DNA from: Kribbella turkmenica
GTDB lineage: Bacteria; Actinomycetota; Actinomycetes; Propionibacteriales; Kribbellaceae
Assembly: GCF_004348725.1 (NCBI RefSeq)
Contig: NZ_SMKR01000010.1
Span: forward strand, 1-64,000
Length of the DNA stretch: 64,000 nucleotides
Direction of reading: 5' to 3'
Position 1 is the stretch's first letter, and every line of letters begins with the position of its first letter. Positions 51,145 to 59,911 of the stretch are shown piece after piece. The translations under genes and the position numbers were made by a program. Below the pieces are notes generated by a model that searched no databases, was not told where the DNA came from, and saw only the letters and a list, made by a program, of their open reading frames with translations.

Positions 51145-52075
51145 AGTGCACCAGCCTCTTCTGGAAGACGAACTGCGTGGCGGTGATCAGCACGATGAAG
51201 GCGAACAGCACCAGCGACTGCGCGGCGGCGTACCCCTGGTCGTAGTTCTCGAAGCCGGTCCGGTAGATGTACATGACGAGCGTGGTCGTGCGCGTGCCCG
51301 GTCCGCCGTTCGTCATGATCAGCGCCTGGTCGAAGACCTGGAACGAGCCGATCACCGAGGTGACGACCACGAAGAAGAGGGCCGGCGACAACATCGGCAC
51401 AGTCACGTTGCGGAAGCTCTGCCAGGCCGAGCTGCCGTCCACCCGGGCCGCCTCGTAGAGCTGCTGCGGGATCGCCTGCAGGCCGGCCAGGAACACCACC
51501 ATGCCGAAGCCGAAGCTCTTCCACACGCTCATCGCGACCAGCGCCGGCATCGCCCAGGTGTCGGAGATCAACCAGGCCGGGCCGTTGATCCCGATCGCGC
51601 CGAGCACGGCGTTCACCAGGCCGTCGTGCGGGATGTAGAGCCAGATCCAGACGAACGCGACCGCCACCGTGATCGTCGCGTAGGGCAAGAGCAGGAGCGA
51701 GCGGAAGACCGCGACCCGGCGCAGCCCCTGGTTCAGCAGCAGCGCCAGCAGTAGGCTGACCAGGATCGTCAGCGGCACGCTCAGGAAGGTGAAGTACGCC
51801 GTGTTGCCCAGCGCCGACCAGAACGTCGGGTCGGGGCCCAGCCGGGCGAAGTTGCTCAACCCGGCCCAGGTCGGCGGGCTGAACAGGTTCCAGTCGAGCA
51901 GCGAGATCACGCCGGCGGCGACGACCGGCCCGGCGGTGAAGACCAGGAAGCCGATCAGACTCGGCAGCAGGAACAGCCAGGCGGTCAGGGACTCCCGGTT
52001 GCGCCAGCGCGGCGTCGGTTCCGGGGTGGGTCGTGGCGGCGCCGTGGCCGGCACGGGAAGGGTGTCGACGGACAT
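51134..52075 (-). CDS. CUT1 ABC permease, MalF-like (LysR-linked operon)
   Basis: This 313-residue permease has a Pro-rich N-terminus then LTAWLFLLPSLIGFLVFTAG and five more spans. EAA loop YEAARVDGSSAWQSF at about residue 220. ATG 52075 is preferred because GGAAAGGG sits about 9 nt upstream; the GTG at 52084 is too close to it. Lies 5 bp after the receptor gene. Confidence 0.92.
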   Translation of the reverse strand: MSVDTLPVPATAPPRPTPEPTPRWRNRESLTAWLFLLPSLIGFLVFTAGPVVAAGVISLLDWNLFSPPTWAGLSNFARLGPDPTFWSALGNTAYFTFLSVPLTILVSLLLALLLNQGLRRVAVFRSLLLLPYATITVAVAFVWIWLYIPHDGLVNAVLGAIGINGPAWLISDTWAMPALVAMSVWKSFGFGMVVFLAGLQAIPQQLYEAARVDGSSAWQSFRNVTVPMLSPALFFVVVTSVIGSFQVFDQALIMTNGGPGTRTTTLVMYIYRTGFENYDQGYAAAQSLVLFAFIVLITATQFVFQKRLVHYDN

Positions 52076-52080
52076 GATGG

Positions 52081-53391
52081 TCACCCTTTCCGGGCGGCGG
52101 CCTGGCGGATGTTGTCCTGGTGCTGCCTCATCAGTACGTCGAGGCGCGGGGTCAGCCCGGCGATCGCGTCGGCGACGGTGACCTGGCCGAGGAACGTCCG
52201 GGGCAGGTCCTGGCCGAGCAGTTGCTTGACCTGGTTCCAGTTCGTGGTGACGTCGAACGCGTGCCCGCCGGCGACCTTGCCGGCCAGGACCTGCTGGACG
52301 ATGCCGAGGTTGTCCGGCGGCGGGCGGAACGCACTGCCGGCGCTGAGCCGGGCCGGGTTGTTGCGGCCGGCCCTGGCGTAGATGTCGAGCGCACCGGTGC
52401 TGGTAAGGGTCTTCAGCAGCTTCCAGGCGAGGTCGAGATCGGCACCTTCGCGCACGCCCGAGGGGATCGCGAAGCTGGACCCGGAGACCCGGGGTGTGCT
52501 ACCGACCGCGCCGGCCGGGAACGGGATGATGTCCCAGTCGAACTCGGCCTTCCGGGCGTTGACCACCTGCCACGGGCCGTTCTGCATGAACGCGACGTTG
52601 CCTTCCATGAAGTTGGCCATCGAGCTTTCGGTGACCAGGTTCTTGATCGGCGGCGTCACCTTGTCCTTGACGAACAGGTCGATGACGAACTGCAGCGCCT
52701 CCATCGCCTCCGGCGCTCCGAGCGTGCTGCGGGTGGCCTGGTCGTCCATCACGTTGCCGCCGGCACAGTAGATCCAGGAGACGAGGTCGTCGATCGCCGG
52801 CGCGCAGGTGAAGCCGTACTGGTCCGGCGGCCGGGTGAGCTCGACGGCCAGCTCCCGGAAGGTTGCCCACGACATCGGTTCGGTCCGGGACGGCAGGTCG
52901 ATGCCGTGCTGCTGCAGCAGCGTCTTGTTGTAGTACATGACCGTCGGGGCGACGTCGAAGCCGATCGCGTACGTCTTCGCGTTGAAGCTCGAGATCCGGC
53001 GGCTCGGTTGGTAGAAGTCGTCCGGGTCGAAGTCGGGGTCGGCCGCGATCAGGTCGTCCAGCGGCCGGTGCGCGCCCCGGGCGGCGTACGTCGGGATCAG
53101 CGTGCCGTTGATGGCGGTCACCAGCCCGGCCGTGCCGCTGACCAGTTGGAGGTCGAGCTTCGTCGGGTATCCACCGGACGGGGTCAGTGTCGGAACGGAC
53201 CTGACCTTCAGCTGCTGCTCGACGTACGTGCTGAAATCCTCCCAGACCTTCTTCTCCGCGGCGCTGCTCGACCACATCGACCAGGTGGCGGCGCCGGCCG
53301 GCGGCCCGGACGAGCAGCCGGCGGCGGCCGCGGCCAATCCGGCCAGGCCGGTGAGCTCGAGAAAGCTGCGGCGGGACAGCCTCTGCTGCAT
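52081..53391 (-). CDS. Extracellular solute-binding lipoprotein, family 1 (LysR-linked operon)
   Basis: This 436-residue receptor has a twin-arginine signal (LSRRSFLELTGLAGL) and lipobox-like AAAGC (about residue 26). The core begins ATWSMWSSSAAEKKVWEDF, typical of family 1 receptors. It lies 9 bp after an enolase-superfamily gene. Because a cycloisomerase-like enzyme and a 2-hydroxyacid dehydrogenase share the transcript, the ligand may be a sugar acid rather than a neutral sugar. Confidence 0.92.
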   Translation of the reverse strand: MQQRLSRRSFLELTGLAGLAAAAAGCSSGPPAGAATWSMWSSSAAEKKVWEDFSTYVEQQLKVRSVPTLTPSGGYPTKLDLQLVSGTAGLVTAINGTLIPTYAARGAHRPLDDLIAADPDFDPDDFYQPSRRISSFNAKTYAIGFDVAPTVMYYNKTLLQQHGIDLPSRTEPMSWATFRELAVELTRPPDQYGFTCAPAIDDLVSWIYCAGGNVMDDQATRSTLGAPEAMEALQFVIDLFVKDKVTPPIKNLVTESSMANFMEGNVAFMQNGPWQVVNARKAEFDWDIIPFPAGAVGSTPRVSGSSFAIPSGVREGADLDLAWKLLKTLTSTGALDIYARAGRNNPARLSAGSAFRPPPDNLGIVQQVLAGKVAGGHAFDVTTNWNQVKQLLGQDLPRTFLGQVTVADAIAGLTPRLDVLMRQHQDNIRQAAARKG

Positions 53392-53400
53392 GGCTACTCC

Positions 53401-54543
53401 TCAGCTGTAGTCAAGGTCGATCGACTCGGCCCGGATGCGGTCCTCGTCGACCTGGACGCCCAACCCCGGGGCGGTGGGGACCGTGGCAACGGCCTTGGTG
53501 ATGGTGAGGCCCTCGACGTACAGGTCGGAGAGCAGCTCCGGCCCGTTCAGCTCGGCGGGCAGGGCCAGGTCGAGCTGGCTGAACACGTGCAGCGCGGCCG
53601 CGAACGCGACCCCGCAGTCGGTCAGGCCGCTGGCCAGGATCTCGAGACCGCCGGCCAGGGCGGTCTGGGCGGTCTTCAGGGCGTTGCGCAGGCCGCCGGA
53701 CTTGCAGACCTTGACGACGACCAGGTCGGCGGCGTCCAGCCGGATCGCGCGGGCCAGGTCCTGCGCGGAGAAGCTGCCCTCGTCGATCGCGATCGGCAGG
53801 TCGATCAGGCTGCGCAGGCGTTGCATCGCGAGCGTGTCGGTGCTCGGCACCGGCTGCTCGACACAGTGGAGGGTGCGGATGCCCGCGGTGCGGTCGAGGA
53901 GTTGCCTGAGCAGGCTCGCGCGGTAGGACTGGTTCGCGTCCAGCCAGAGCGGTTTGCCGCCGGCCACCTCGGCGACGGTCTCGATCGCGGCGGTGTCCGC
54001 GTCCAGGTCGCCGCCGATCTTCACCTTGTACGCCGCGTGGTCCGAGGACTGCAGCGCATGGTCGCGGACGGCGTCGGAGTCACCGACCCCGATCGCCGAG
54101 CACAGCGCGATCTCGTCGTGCAGCTTGCCGCCGAGCAGCGCGTGCACCGGTACGCCGGCCAGCTTGCCGGCCGCGTCGTGCATCGCGACGTCCACCGCGG
54201 CCCGGGCGAACGGGAAGCCGTTCGACACCGCGGGGCTCAGGCGCTTGGCGGCGCGCTGGTGGAACAGCTCGACGTCGAACGGCGTGAGCTCGCGCAGGAT
54301 CGGCGCCAGATGGCGTCTGATCACCACGGCCATCGTCTCGGCGGTCTCGTAGCTCCAGCTCGGCAGCGCCCGCTGCTCACCCCAGCCGACCACCCCGTCC
54401 TCGGTCGTCAGCTTCACGAACAGCACCGCCGAGGCCTGGTCCGGCCGGTCACCGGGAGAACCGACCGCGCCACTGCCGAGAACGAACCGGCGCGCGAACG
54501 GGACCGCGACCGGGAACACCTCGACCTTCGCGATTCGGGACAT
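53401..54543 (-). CDS. Enolase-superfamily enzyme, muconate cycloisomerase-like
   Basis: This 380-residue enzyme has KxK in AAYKVKIGGD (about residue 173), Asp in LWLDANQSYRA, Glu in CVEQPVP and Asp/Glu in IAIDEGSFS, plus a catalytic Lys in LVVVKVCKSGGL. This is the muconate lactonizing subgroup (Lys-Lys pair, no His base). Possible reactions are cycloisomerisation, N-acylamino acid racemisation, dipeptide epimerisation or sugar-acid dehydration. Coupled to the dehydrogenase gene 12 bp upstream. Confidence 0.9.
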   Translation of the reverse strand: MSRIAKVEVFPVAVPFARRFVLGSGAVGSPGDRPDQASAVLFVKLTTEDGVVGWGEQRALPSWSYETAETMAVVIRRHLAPILRELTPFDVELFHQRAAKRLSPAVSNGFPFARAAVDVAMHDAAGKLAGVPVHALLGGKLHDEIALCSAIGVGDSDAVRDHALQSSDHAAYKVKIGGDLDADTAAIETVAEVAGGKPLWLDANQSYRASLLRQLLDRTAGIRTLHCVEQPVPSTDTLAMQRLRSLIDLPIAIDEGSFSAQDLARAIRLDAADLVVVKVCKSGGLRNALKTAQTALAGGLEILASGLTDCGVAFAAALHVFSQLDLALPAELNGPELLSDLYVEGLTITKAVATVPTAPGLGVQVDEDRIRAESIDLDYS

Positions 54544-54555
54544 GGCTGCGTCCTC

Positions 54556-55581
54556 TCAGGCCGCGATCGACCAGGCGGCCGGATCGACGAAGCTCGGTCC
54601 GCGGGCGCCGTCGTCCAGCCATCGCAGGACGTCGGCCAGCACGTAGCCGGCGAGCGCCAGGTGGCCCTCGGCGGTGTCACCGGCGATGTGCGGGGTGACC
54701 AACAGGTTCGGTGCCCCCAGCACGCTGACGTCGAAGGACGGTGGCTCGGGGTCGTAGACGTCGAGGGCGGCGTACAGGCGACCAGTGAGGACGTGGTCGA
54801 GCAAGGCCTGCTGGTCGATCGCCGGACCGCGCGAGGAGTTGATCAGGATGGCGTCGTCGGGCAGTTGCCCGATCAGCCGCCGGCTGATCATGCCCTGCGT
54901 CTCCGGCACGTTCGGGACGTGGATGGTGACGAAGGGGCTTTGGAGCGCGTCCGCGAGGCTGGTGCGGCGGACGCCCAGCTGGTTCGCGCGCTCCGCGGTC
55001 AGGTATGGGTCGTACACCGCGAGGTCGCAGCCGAACGGCGTGAGCAGGGAGATCAGCGCCCGGGCGGTCGAGCTGGCGCCGATGATGCCGACCTTGGCAC
55101 CGGTCAGCTCGTGTCCCCGGAACCCGCTCTGCTTCCAGCCGCCGTGACGGATGGCATGGTCGAACCGGGGGAGTCGGCGGGCGAGGGTGAGCATGGCGGC
55201 CAGGCAGTACTCGCCGACCGACCAGGCGATCCGCGGTCCCGCGGAGAAGACGGCGACCCCCTGGCCGAGGATCACCGGGTCGATCAGGTTCTTCACCGAG
55301 CCGGCCGCGTGCGCGACCACCCGGGGACCGTTGCCGTCGGCCCACAGTTCCTCGCCCAGGCGCGGCGTACCCCAGCTGGTCAGCAGGACGTCGGCGCCGG
55401 CGGCCAGGCTCGGCACCGCCTGCGGGTCGAGGGCCGGAGGTCTGCCCGGGGAAGCCGCGCCGGCGGCGTGCTCGGGTCCTGCCCAGACGACCTCGAACCG
55501 GTCATCGAGCAGACGCCGGGTCTGCGGGTCGACCACGTCGGCGGCGCGCTCGGGGGTGAACAGGGCGGCGAGTCTGGGCAC
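54556..55581 (-). CDS. D-isomer-specific 2-hydroxyacid dehydrogenase
   Basis: This 341-residue protein shows catalytic Arg in INSSRGPAID (about residue 250), Glu in DVYDPEPP and His in VTPHIAGDT. The dinucleotide motif reads VGIIGASSTARAL instead of GxGxxG, with Ser replacing the third Gly-type position. It interconverts a 2-hydroxyacid and a 2-oxoacid with NAD(P). First gene of the operon, divergent from LysR, with the presumed operator between them. Confidence 0.9.
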   Translation of the reverse strand: MPRLAALFTPERAADVVDPQTRRLLDDRFEVVWAGPEHAAGAASPGRPPALDPQAVPSLAAGADVLLTSWGTPRLGEELWADGNGPRVVAHAAGSVKNLIDPVILGQGVAVFSAGPRIAWSVGEYCLAAMLTLARRLPRFDHAIRHGGWKQSGFRGHELTGAKVGIIGASSTARALISLLTPFGCDLAVYDPYLTAERANQLGVRRTSLADALQSPFVTIHVPNVPETQGMISRRLIGQLPDDAILINSSRGPAIDQQALLDHVLTGRLYAALDVYDPEPPSFDVSVLGAPNLLVTPHIAGDTAEGHLALAGYVLADVLRWLDDGARGPSFVDPAAWSIAA

Positions 55582-55655
55582 CGTGCGGACTCCTTCGGTC
55601 GGGCTGTTCCGACGACGGTAGGCGCTTTCCGCTATGCAGGTCCAAGCCCGTTTTC

Positions 55656-55669
55656 GTATTGACCGATAC
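55656..55669. promoter_or_regulatory. LysR-type operator candidate
   Basis: GTAT-N6-ATAC (55656-55669) fits the T-N11-A inverted-repeat form of LysR-family sites. It lies in the 115-bp divergent gap, 27 bp before the regulator start and 74 bp before the dehydrogenase start. Confidence 0.5.
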
Positions 55670-55696
55670 CGCGCGGGTATGGGTACGGTGCCGCGT

Positions 55697-56587
55697 ATGG
55701 ATCTGTCCTTCCCGCAACTGCGCGGATTCGTCGCCGTCTCCGAGGAGTTGCACTATGGCCGGGCGGCGCAGCGGTTGAACATGACGCAGCCGCCGCTGAC
55801 CCGCCAGATCCAGGGGCTGGAGCGGACGCTGGGCGTGCGGCTGTTCGACCGGACCGGCAGGGGAGTCCGGCTGACCGCGGCGGGGGACGTGTTCCTCGAG
55901 CACGCCCGGCGGGTGCTCGCCCTGCTGGAGGTGGCTCCCGACGCGACCCGGCGGGCGGCCGACGGGCGGACCGGAACCCTGCGGATCGCGTTCACCGCGA
56001 TCGGGGCGTACGCCGTCCTGGCCGACTTCCTCACCATGGTCGGGAAGCGGACGTCGGCGGTGACGTCGGAGCTCACCGAGCTCGTCAGCCCGGCACAATT
56101 CGAGGCGATCGCGACCATGGAGATCGACATCGGGCTGGTGCGCCCGCCGATCCCGCAAAGGTTCGAGTCGGTGCTGGTGCACTCCGAGGACCTGGTGCTG
56201 GCCGTCCCGGCCGATCATCCGCTGGCGGTCGGCGAGGGACCGGTCGCGTTGGTGGACGTGACCGACGACTACATCGGCTACAGCCCGGAAGGATCGCAGT
56301 ACCTGCACGACATCTGCGCGGCGATGATCGGCATGGACCGCTTCGCCGTCAGTCAACTGGCCTCGCAAGTGCCGACCATGCTCGCCCTGGTCCGGGCCGG
56401 GCTCGGCTGCGCGCTGATCCCGCGATCGATCGTCGCGATGCGCGTCGAAGGAGTCCGCTACCGAGAACTGGACACCGCCGACGCGCATTCGGTGACGCTG
56501 CACGCCTGCTGGAACCCGGACAGCCCGAACCCGGCGCTGCAACGGTTGGCCGAGTCGCTCCGCGCGGATCCACGCCTCGACGCTTGA
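55697..56587 (+). CDS. LysR-family transcriptional regulator
   Basis: This protein of about 296 residues has the N-terminal helix-turn-helix FVAVSEELHYGRAAQRLNMT then QPPLTRQIQGLERTLGVRLF, and a two-lobed effector domain. The ATG at 55697 gives the canonical DLSFPQLRGFVAV start; ATG 55679 would add six residues. It is divergent from the dehydrogenase-importer operon and most likely activates it when bound to an aromatic or sugar-acid inducer. Confidence 0.93.
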   Translation: MDLSFPQLRGFVAVSEELHYGRAAQRLNMTQPPLTRQIQGLERTLGVRLFDRTGRGVRLTAAGDVFLEHARRVLALLEVAPDATRRAADGRTGTLRIAFTAIGAYAVLADFLTMVGKRTSAVTSELTELVSPAQFEAIATMEIDIGLVRPPIPQRFESVLVHSEDLVLAVPADHPLAVGEGPVALVDVTDDYIGYSPEGSQYLHDICAAMIGMDRFAVSQLASQVPTMLALVRAGLGCALIPRSIVAMRVEGVRYRELDTADAHSVTLHACWNPDSPNPALQRLAESLRADPRLDA

Positions 56588-56685
56588 CCTGGAGCGGACT
56601 TCAGTTCGTAGGGTCCTGGTCATGCCGAGCTCACCGGTGTGAACGCGGTTCGGGTAGGGTGAGTGCCGACACCGTACGACGGACG

Positions 56686-56767
56686 AAGGAGGTGGGACCG
56701 ATCACCGCAAGGGCAGGTTGGTTGCTCCCGCCTCGAGAAGTCGGCGACGTTCGCTGACCGCGGGAGC
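56686..56767 (+). promoter_or_regulatory. Structured 5' leader with strong Shine-Dalgarno and an upstream frame lacking a standard start
   Basis: AAGGAGG (56686-56692) is followed at 8-nt spacing by ATC (56701), not ATG, GTG or TTG. From ATC, 18 codons (ITARAGWLLPPREVGDVR) run to TGA at 56757. An in-frame GTG at 56692 overlaps the Shine-Dalgarno and is too close to use it. GCTCCCGC (56724-56731), inside the frame, pairs with GCGGGAGC (56760-56767), 20 nt before the methyltransferase GTG. This has the look of a leader that senses translation. Confidence 0.5.
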
Positions 56768-56787
56768 CTCGTAGTCGAAGGGTTTCC

Positions 56788-57588
56788 GTGTCTGTCTCTT
56801 CTGTTCCTTCCTTTGAGGTCGCCCCGGTCGTGGACCGGTTGCGGGCGGCCGGCTGTGTGTTCGCCGAGGACGAGGCCGCGCTGATCGCGTCGACCGCCCG
56901 GGACCAGGCGGAGGCTGCCGTCATGGTCGGCCGCCGGATCGCCGGGCTTCCGCTCGAGCACGTTCTCGGCTGGGCGTCGTTCCGGGGGCTGCGGATCGCA
57001 GTCGATCCGGGGGTATTCATCCCGCGTCGTCGTACCGAGCTCCTGGTGGCCGAGGCGCTGCGGGTGACCGCGCCGGGGGCCGTCGTTGTCGACCTGGGGT
57101 GCGGGTCCGGTGCGCTCGGTGCGGCGGTCGCGGCCGAACGGCCGGTCGAGTTGCACGCCGCGGACATCGAATTGGCCGCGGTCCGCTGTGCGCGACGCAA
57201 CCTCGAGCCTCGGCTGGGTCATGTCTACCAGGGCGACCTGTTCACGGCGCTACCTGCCGAGCTGCGTGGCCGGATCGACGTTCTGCTGGCCAACGTCCCC
57301 TACGTTCCGACGAACGAGATCCGTCTGTTGCCTCCGGAGGCGCGCCTCTACGAGCCGCACGTGACCCTGGACGGCGGTCCGGACGGCCTCGCGACCCTGC
57401 GCCGGGTCGCCGCCGGGGCGACCGGCTGGCTGGCGCCCGGCGGTCACGTGTTCGTCGAGATGAGCGAGCACCAGGCACCGCTCGCCCGGGCCGTACTTGC
57501 CGACCACGGCCTGACCGCGCGGATCACCACCGACGACCAGCTCGGCGCGAACGTTGTCAGCGGCACCAAACCTCAGGCGACCGCGTAG
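56788..57588 (+). CDS. PrmC/HemK-like protein (putative N5-glutamine methyltransferase)
   Basis: This 266-residue protein has GLPLEHVLGWASFRGLRIAV then VDPGVFIPRRRTELLV, as in PrmC, then SAM motif VVVDLGCGSGALG (about residues 93-105). The catalytic NPPY motif reads LLANVPYVPT (about residue 167), the variant of a PrmC-related actinobacterial subfamily. PrmC methylates the GGQ glutamine of release factors; the partner of this subfamily is unknown. GTG start with AAGGG 5 nt upstream. It overlaps the convergent TetR remnant by 16 bp. Confidence 0.85.
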   Translation: MSVSSVPSFEVAPVVDRLRAAGCVFAEDEAALIASTARDQAEAAVMVGRRIAGLPLEHVLGWASFRGLRIAVDPGVFIPRRRTELLVAEALRVTAPGAVVVDLGCGSGALGAAVAAERPVELHAADIELAAVRCARRNLEPRLGHVYQGDLFTALPAELRGRIDVLLANVPYVPTNEIRLLPPEARLYEPHVTLDGGPDGLATLRRVAAGATGWLAPGGHVFVEMSEHQAPLARAVLADHGLTARITTDDQLGANVVSGTKPQATA

Positions 57589-57899
57589 TCGCCCAGGGCC
57601 GGCTCCAGGAGGTTGAAGGCCTGGGCGGCCTCGGCGCCGACCGTGCGGGCGATGAGGTCGTTGGACTGCCCGGCAAGGGTCAGCGACTGGATCCGCTGGA
57701 AGAGCGTGCGATGTACGGCGCCCATCAGTGCGGCGGCAGTGGTGACGGTGATGTCCTCGGGGCGCCCGCCGGTGGTCTCGGCGAGCACCCCGGCCAGGGC
57801 CTGCTCGCGCTGGTCGTGCAGGCCGCGGAGGCAGATGGTCAGGGTGGGACTCTCGGCGATCATCCGGGTGAACGCCGAGCTGACGCACCGAGCCGCGCC
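57573..57899 (-). pseudogene. TetR-family regulator, C-terminal remnant
   Basis: About 108 codons (ending EPALGDYAVA) match the helical ligand domain of TetR regulators (AFTRMIAESPTLTICLRGLH; then VTTAAALMGAVHRTLFQ). There is no N-terminal helix-turn-helix: upstream the same frame runs antisense-like into the next gene with no homology. The DNA-binding domain has been lost. It sits directly downstream of the Tet-like GTPase on the same strand. Confidence 0.7.
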
Positions 57900-57928
57900 G
57901 GCCGAATGACGCCGGCGCAACTTCGCGG

Positions 57929-59911
57929 TCAGACCCGCCGCTGGACGCGCAGGAGGTACTCGCGGCGGTGCAGCGGGTCGTGGTCTGTCCGTGGGCGCTC
58001 CGGAATCGGGCCCGTCACCGGCTGGTAGCGCTCGAACGCCGATTCCAGCACGCCCTCGCCCCGGGTCAGGGCAGGAAGCTGCTGTTCGAGCTGGTAGACG
58101 GCCGCCGCGGGGATCTCTCCTTCGAGGCTCGAGGTCTGGGCCGCCGGCGCCGGGACCTGTGGGATCGCCCGGAGCCGGGCCAGCGCGGCCAGTACGGCGC
58201 GCGTCGTGTCGGTCGGGATCTCCAGCCGGAACCGGTGCATCGGCTCGTGCACCGTCGTACCGGCCCGCCGGAGCGCGGTCATCAGCACGAGTGGGGTGAG
58301 GAGACGGAAGTCGCCGGCCGTGCTCGACATGCTCTTGTCGAACACGGCATGCGCGTGACTCTGCCGCGCCGAGTAGCCCGAGTGCGTCATCACCACCCGC
58401 GCGTCCGGTATCTGCCAGCCGTGGATGCCCTGCCCGAGCGTCGCCCGGACGGTCTCCTCGACCGCCTTGATGAACGCGTACGGCATCGACCCGAGCTCGA
58501 CCTCGAGCTCGAACGTCACCCCGGCGTTCACCGGCGCCGGCTCGACCCGCAGGCCGACCGTGGCCAGGAACGGGTTCGGGTCCTTCTTGTTGAACTCGAC
58601 GGCCTGCCCGGGGCCGTCGATCCGCTCGACGCAGATCGTGGTCGTCTCCCGGAAGTCGACGCCGATCCCGAACTCGGTCGCCAGCGTCGTCTGGATGACC
58701 TCCTTCTGCACCTCGCCGTACAGCGACACGTAGGTCTCCTGCCGCAGGTCGTCCTGGCGCAGGTTGATCAGCGGGTCCTGCTCGGCCAACTGGATGAGGG
58801 CGACCCGCAGGTTGCCCTTGTCGGACGGCCGGACCGGCGAGATCACCGTCTCCAGCGTCGGCGGTGCGAAGAATCCACCGGTTCTCGTGCTCGGCTCCTC
58901 CTCGGTCGAGCTGATCCGGTCGCCGATCTGCACGTCGGCCAGACCCCACAGCTTGCCGATCTGACCGGCCCGGACGGCGTCGGTGGTGCGCGGCGCACCG
59001 AAGACCTCCAGCGCGGTCAGCTTCGCCTCACCGCCGTCGCCGAACCGCAGCCGGTCGCGGACGTGCGCCGTACCGGAGAACATCCGGACGTACGCGACCT
59101 TCTCGCCCGCCGCACCCCGCTCGACCTTGAAGACCGAGCCGTCCACCGGGCCGTCGACGTCGGTCGGTGCCGACGGGAGGAACTCCCGGATGCCTTCGGT
59201 CAGAGCATCCGTGCCTGCGCCCGTGATCGCGGAACCGAAGTACACCGGGTGCACGAGGGCCTGCTTCGTCTGTACGGCGAGCCGGCGTCGCAGGCCGTCG
59301 TACTCCAGCGCGTGCTCGTTCTCCACGAAGGTGGCCAGCAGTTGCTCGTCGTTCTCCGCCAGCACTTCGAGCAGGTCGCCGTACGGATCGTCCGGGCCGT
59401 ACGGCGTGAAGGTCGCCGACCGTGTCCCGAGACCGCCGGCCGAGCCCATCGGCACGATCGCGGCCGAAAGCTTGTCCGCGATCGACTTCAGCAGCGGCTC
59501 GTACTGCGCGCCGGGCCGGTCGGTCTTGTTGACGAAGATCAGCGCCGGGATGCGCAGTCGCCGCAGCGTCCGCATCAGCACGCGGGTCTGCGCCTGCACG
59601 CCCTCGACCGCCGAGATCACCAGTACGGCGCCGTCGAGCACGCTGAGCGCCCGCTCCACCTCGGCGATGAAATCCGGGTGACCGGGAGTGTCGATCAGGT
59701 TGACCGTGACGTCGCCGATCGGGAACGAGACGACCGCCGACTTGATGGTGATCCCGCGCTGGCGTTCGAGCGCGAGGGAGTCGGTCTGGGTGCTGCCGTC
59801 GTCGACGCTGCCGATCTCGTCGATCACCCCGGCGGCGTAGAGCAGCCGCTCGGTCAGGCTCGTCTTACCGGCGTCGACGTGGGCCAGGATCCCCAGGTTC
59901 AGTAATTTCAC
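57929..59911 (-). CDS. Tet(M)/OtrA-like ribosomal-protection GTPase
   Basis: This 660-residue translational GTPase starts KLLNLGILAHVDAGKTSLTE (P-loop), with DTPGH (G3, about residue 75), NKTD (G4, about residue 129) and EF-G-like domains II-V. Length and full-length resemblance fit Tet(M)/Tet(O)/OtrA proteins, which expel tetracycline from the ribosome. The tip loop of domain IV reads DKSMSSTAGDF where Tet(M) has SPVSTPADF, so the proline important in Tet(M) is absent. It may confer resistance to a related inhibitor or be a ribosome-rescue factor. GTG 59911 is set by homology; its initiation region is buried in a structured leader. Confidence 0.92.
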   Translation of the reverse strand: MKLLNLGILAHVDAGKTSLTERLLYAAGVIDEIGSVDDGSTQTDSLALERQRGITIKSAVVSFPIGDVTVNLIDTPGHPDFIAEVERALSVLDGAVLVISAVEGVQAQTRVLMRTLRRLRIPALIFVNKTDRPGAQYEPLLKSIADKLSAAIVPMGSAGGLGTRSATFTPYGPDDPYGDLLEVLAENDEQLLATFVENEHALEYDGLRRRLAVQTKQALVHPVYFGSAITGAGTDALTEGIREFLPSAPTDVDGPVDGSVFKVERGAAGEKVAYVRMFSGTAHVRDRLRFGDGGEAKLTALEVFGAPRTTDAVRAGQIGKLWGLADVQIGDRISSTEEEPSTRTGGFFAPPTLETVISPVRPSDKGNLRVALIQLAEQDPLINLRQDDLRQETYVSLYGEVQKEVIQTTLATEFGIGVDFRETTTICVERIDGPGQAVEFNKKDPNPFLATVGLRVEPAPVNAGVTFELEVELGSMPYAFIKAVEETVRATLGQGIHGWQIPDARVVMTHSGYSARQSHAHAVFDKSMSSTAGDFRLLTPLVLMTALRRAGTTVHEPMHRFRLEIPTDTTRAVLAALARLRAIPQVPAPAAQTSSLEGEIPAAAVYQLEQQLPALTRGEGVLESAFERYQPVTGPIPERPRTDHDPLHRREYLLRVQRRV

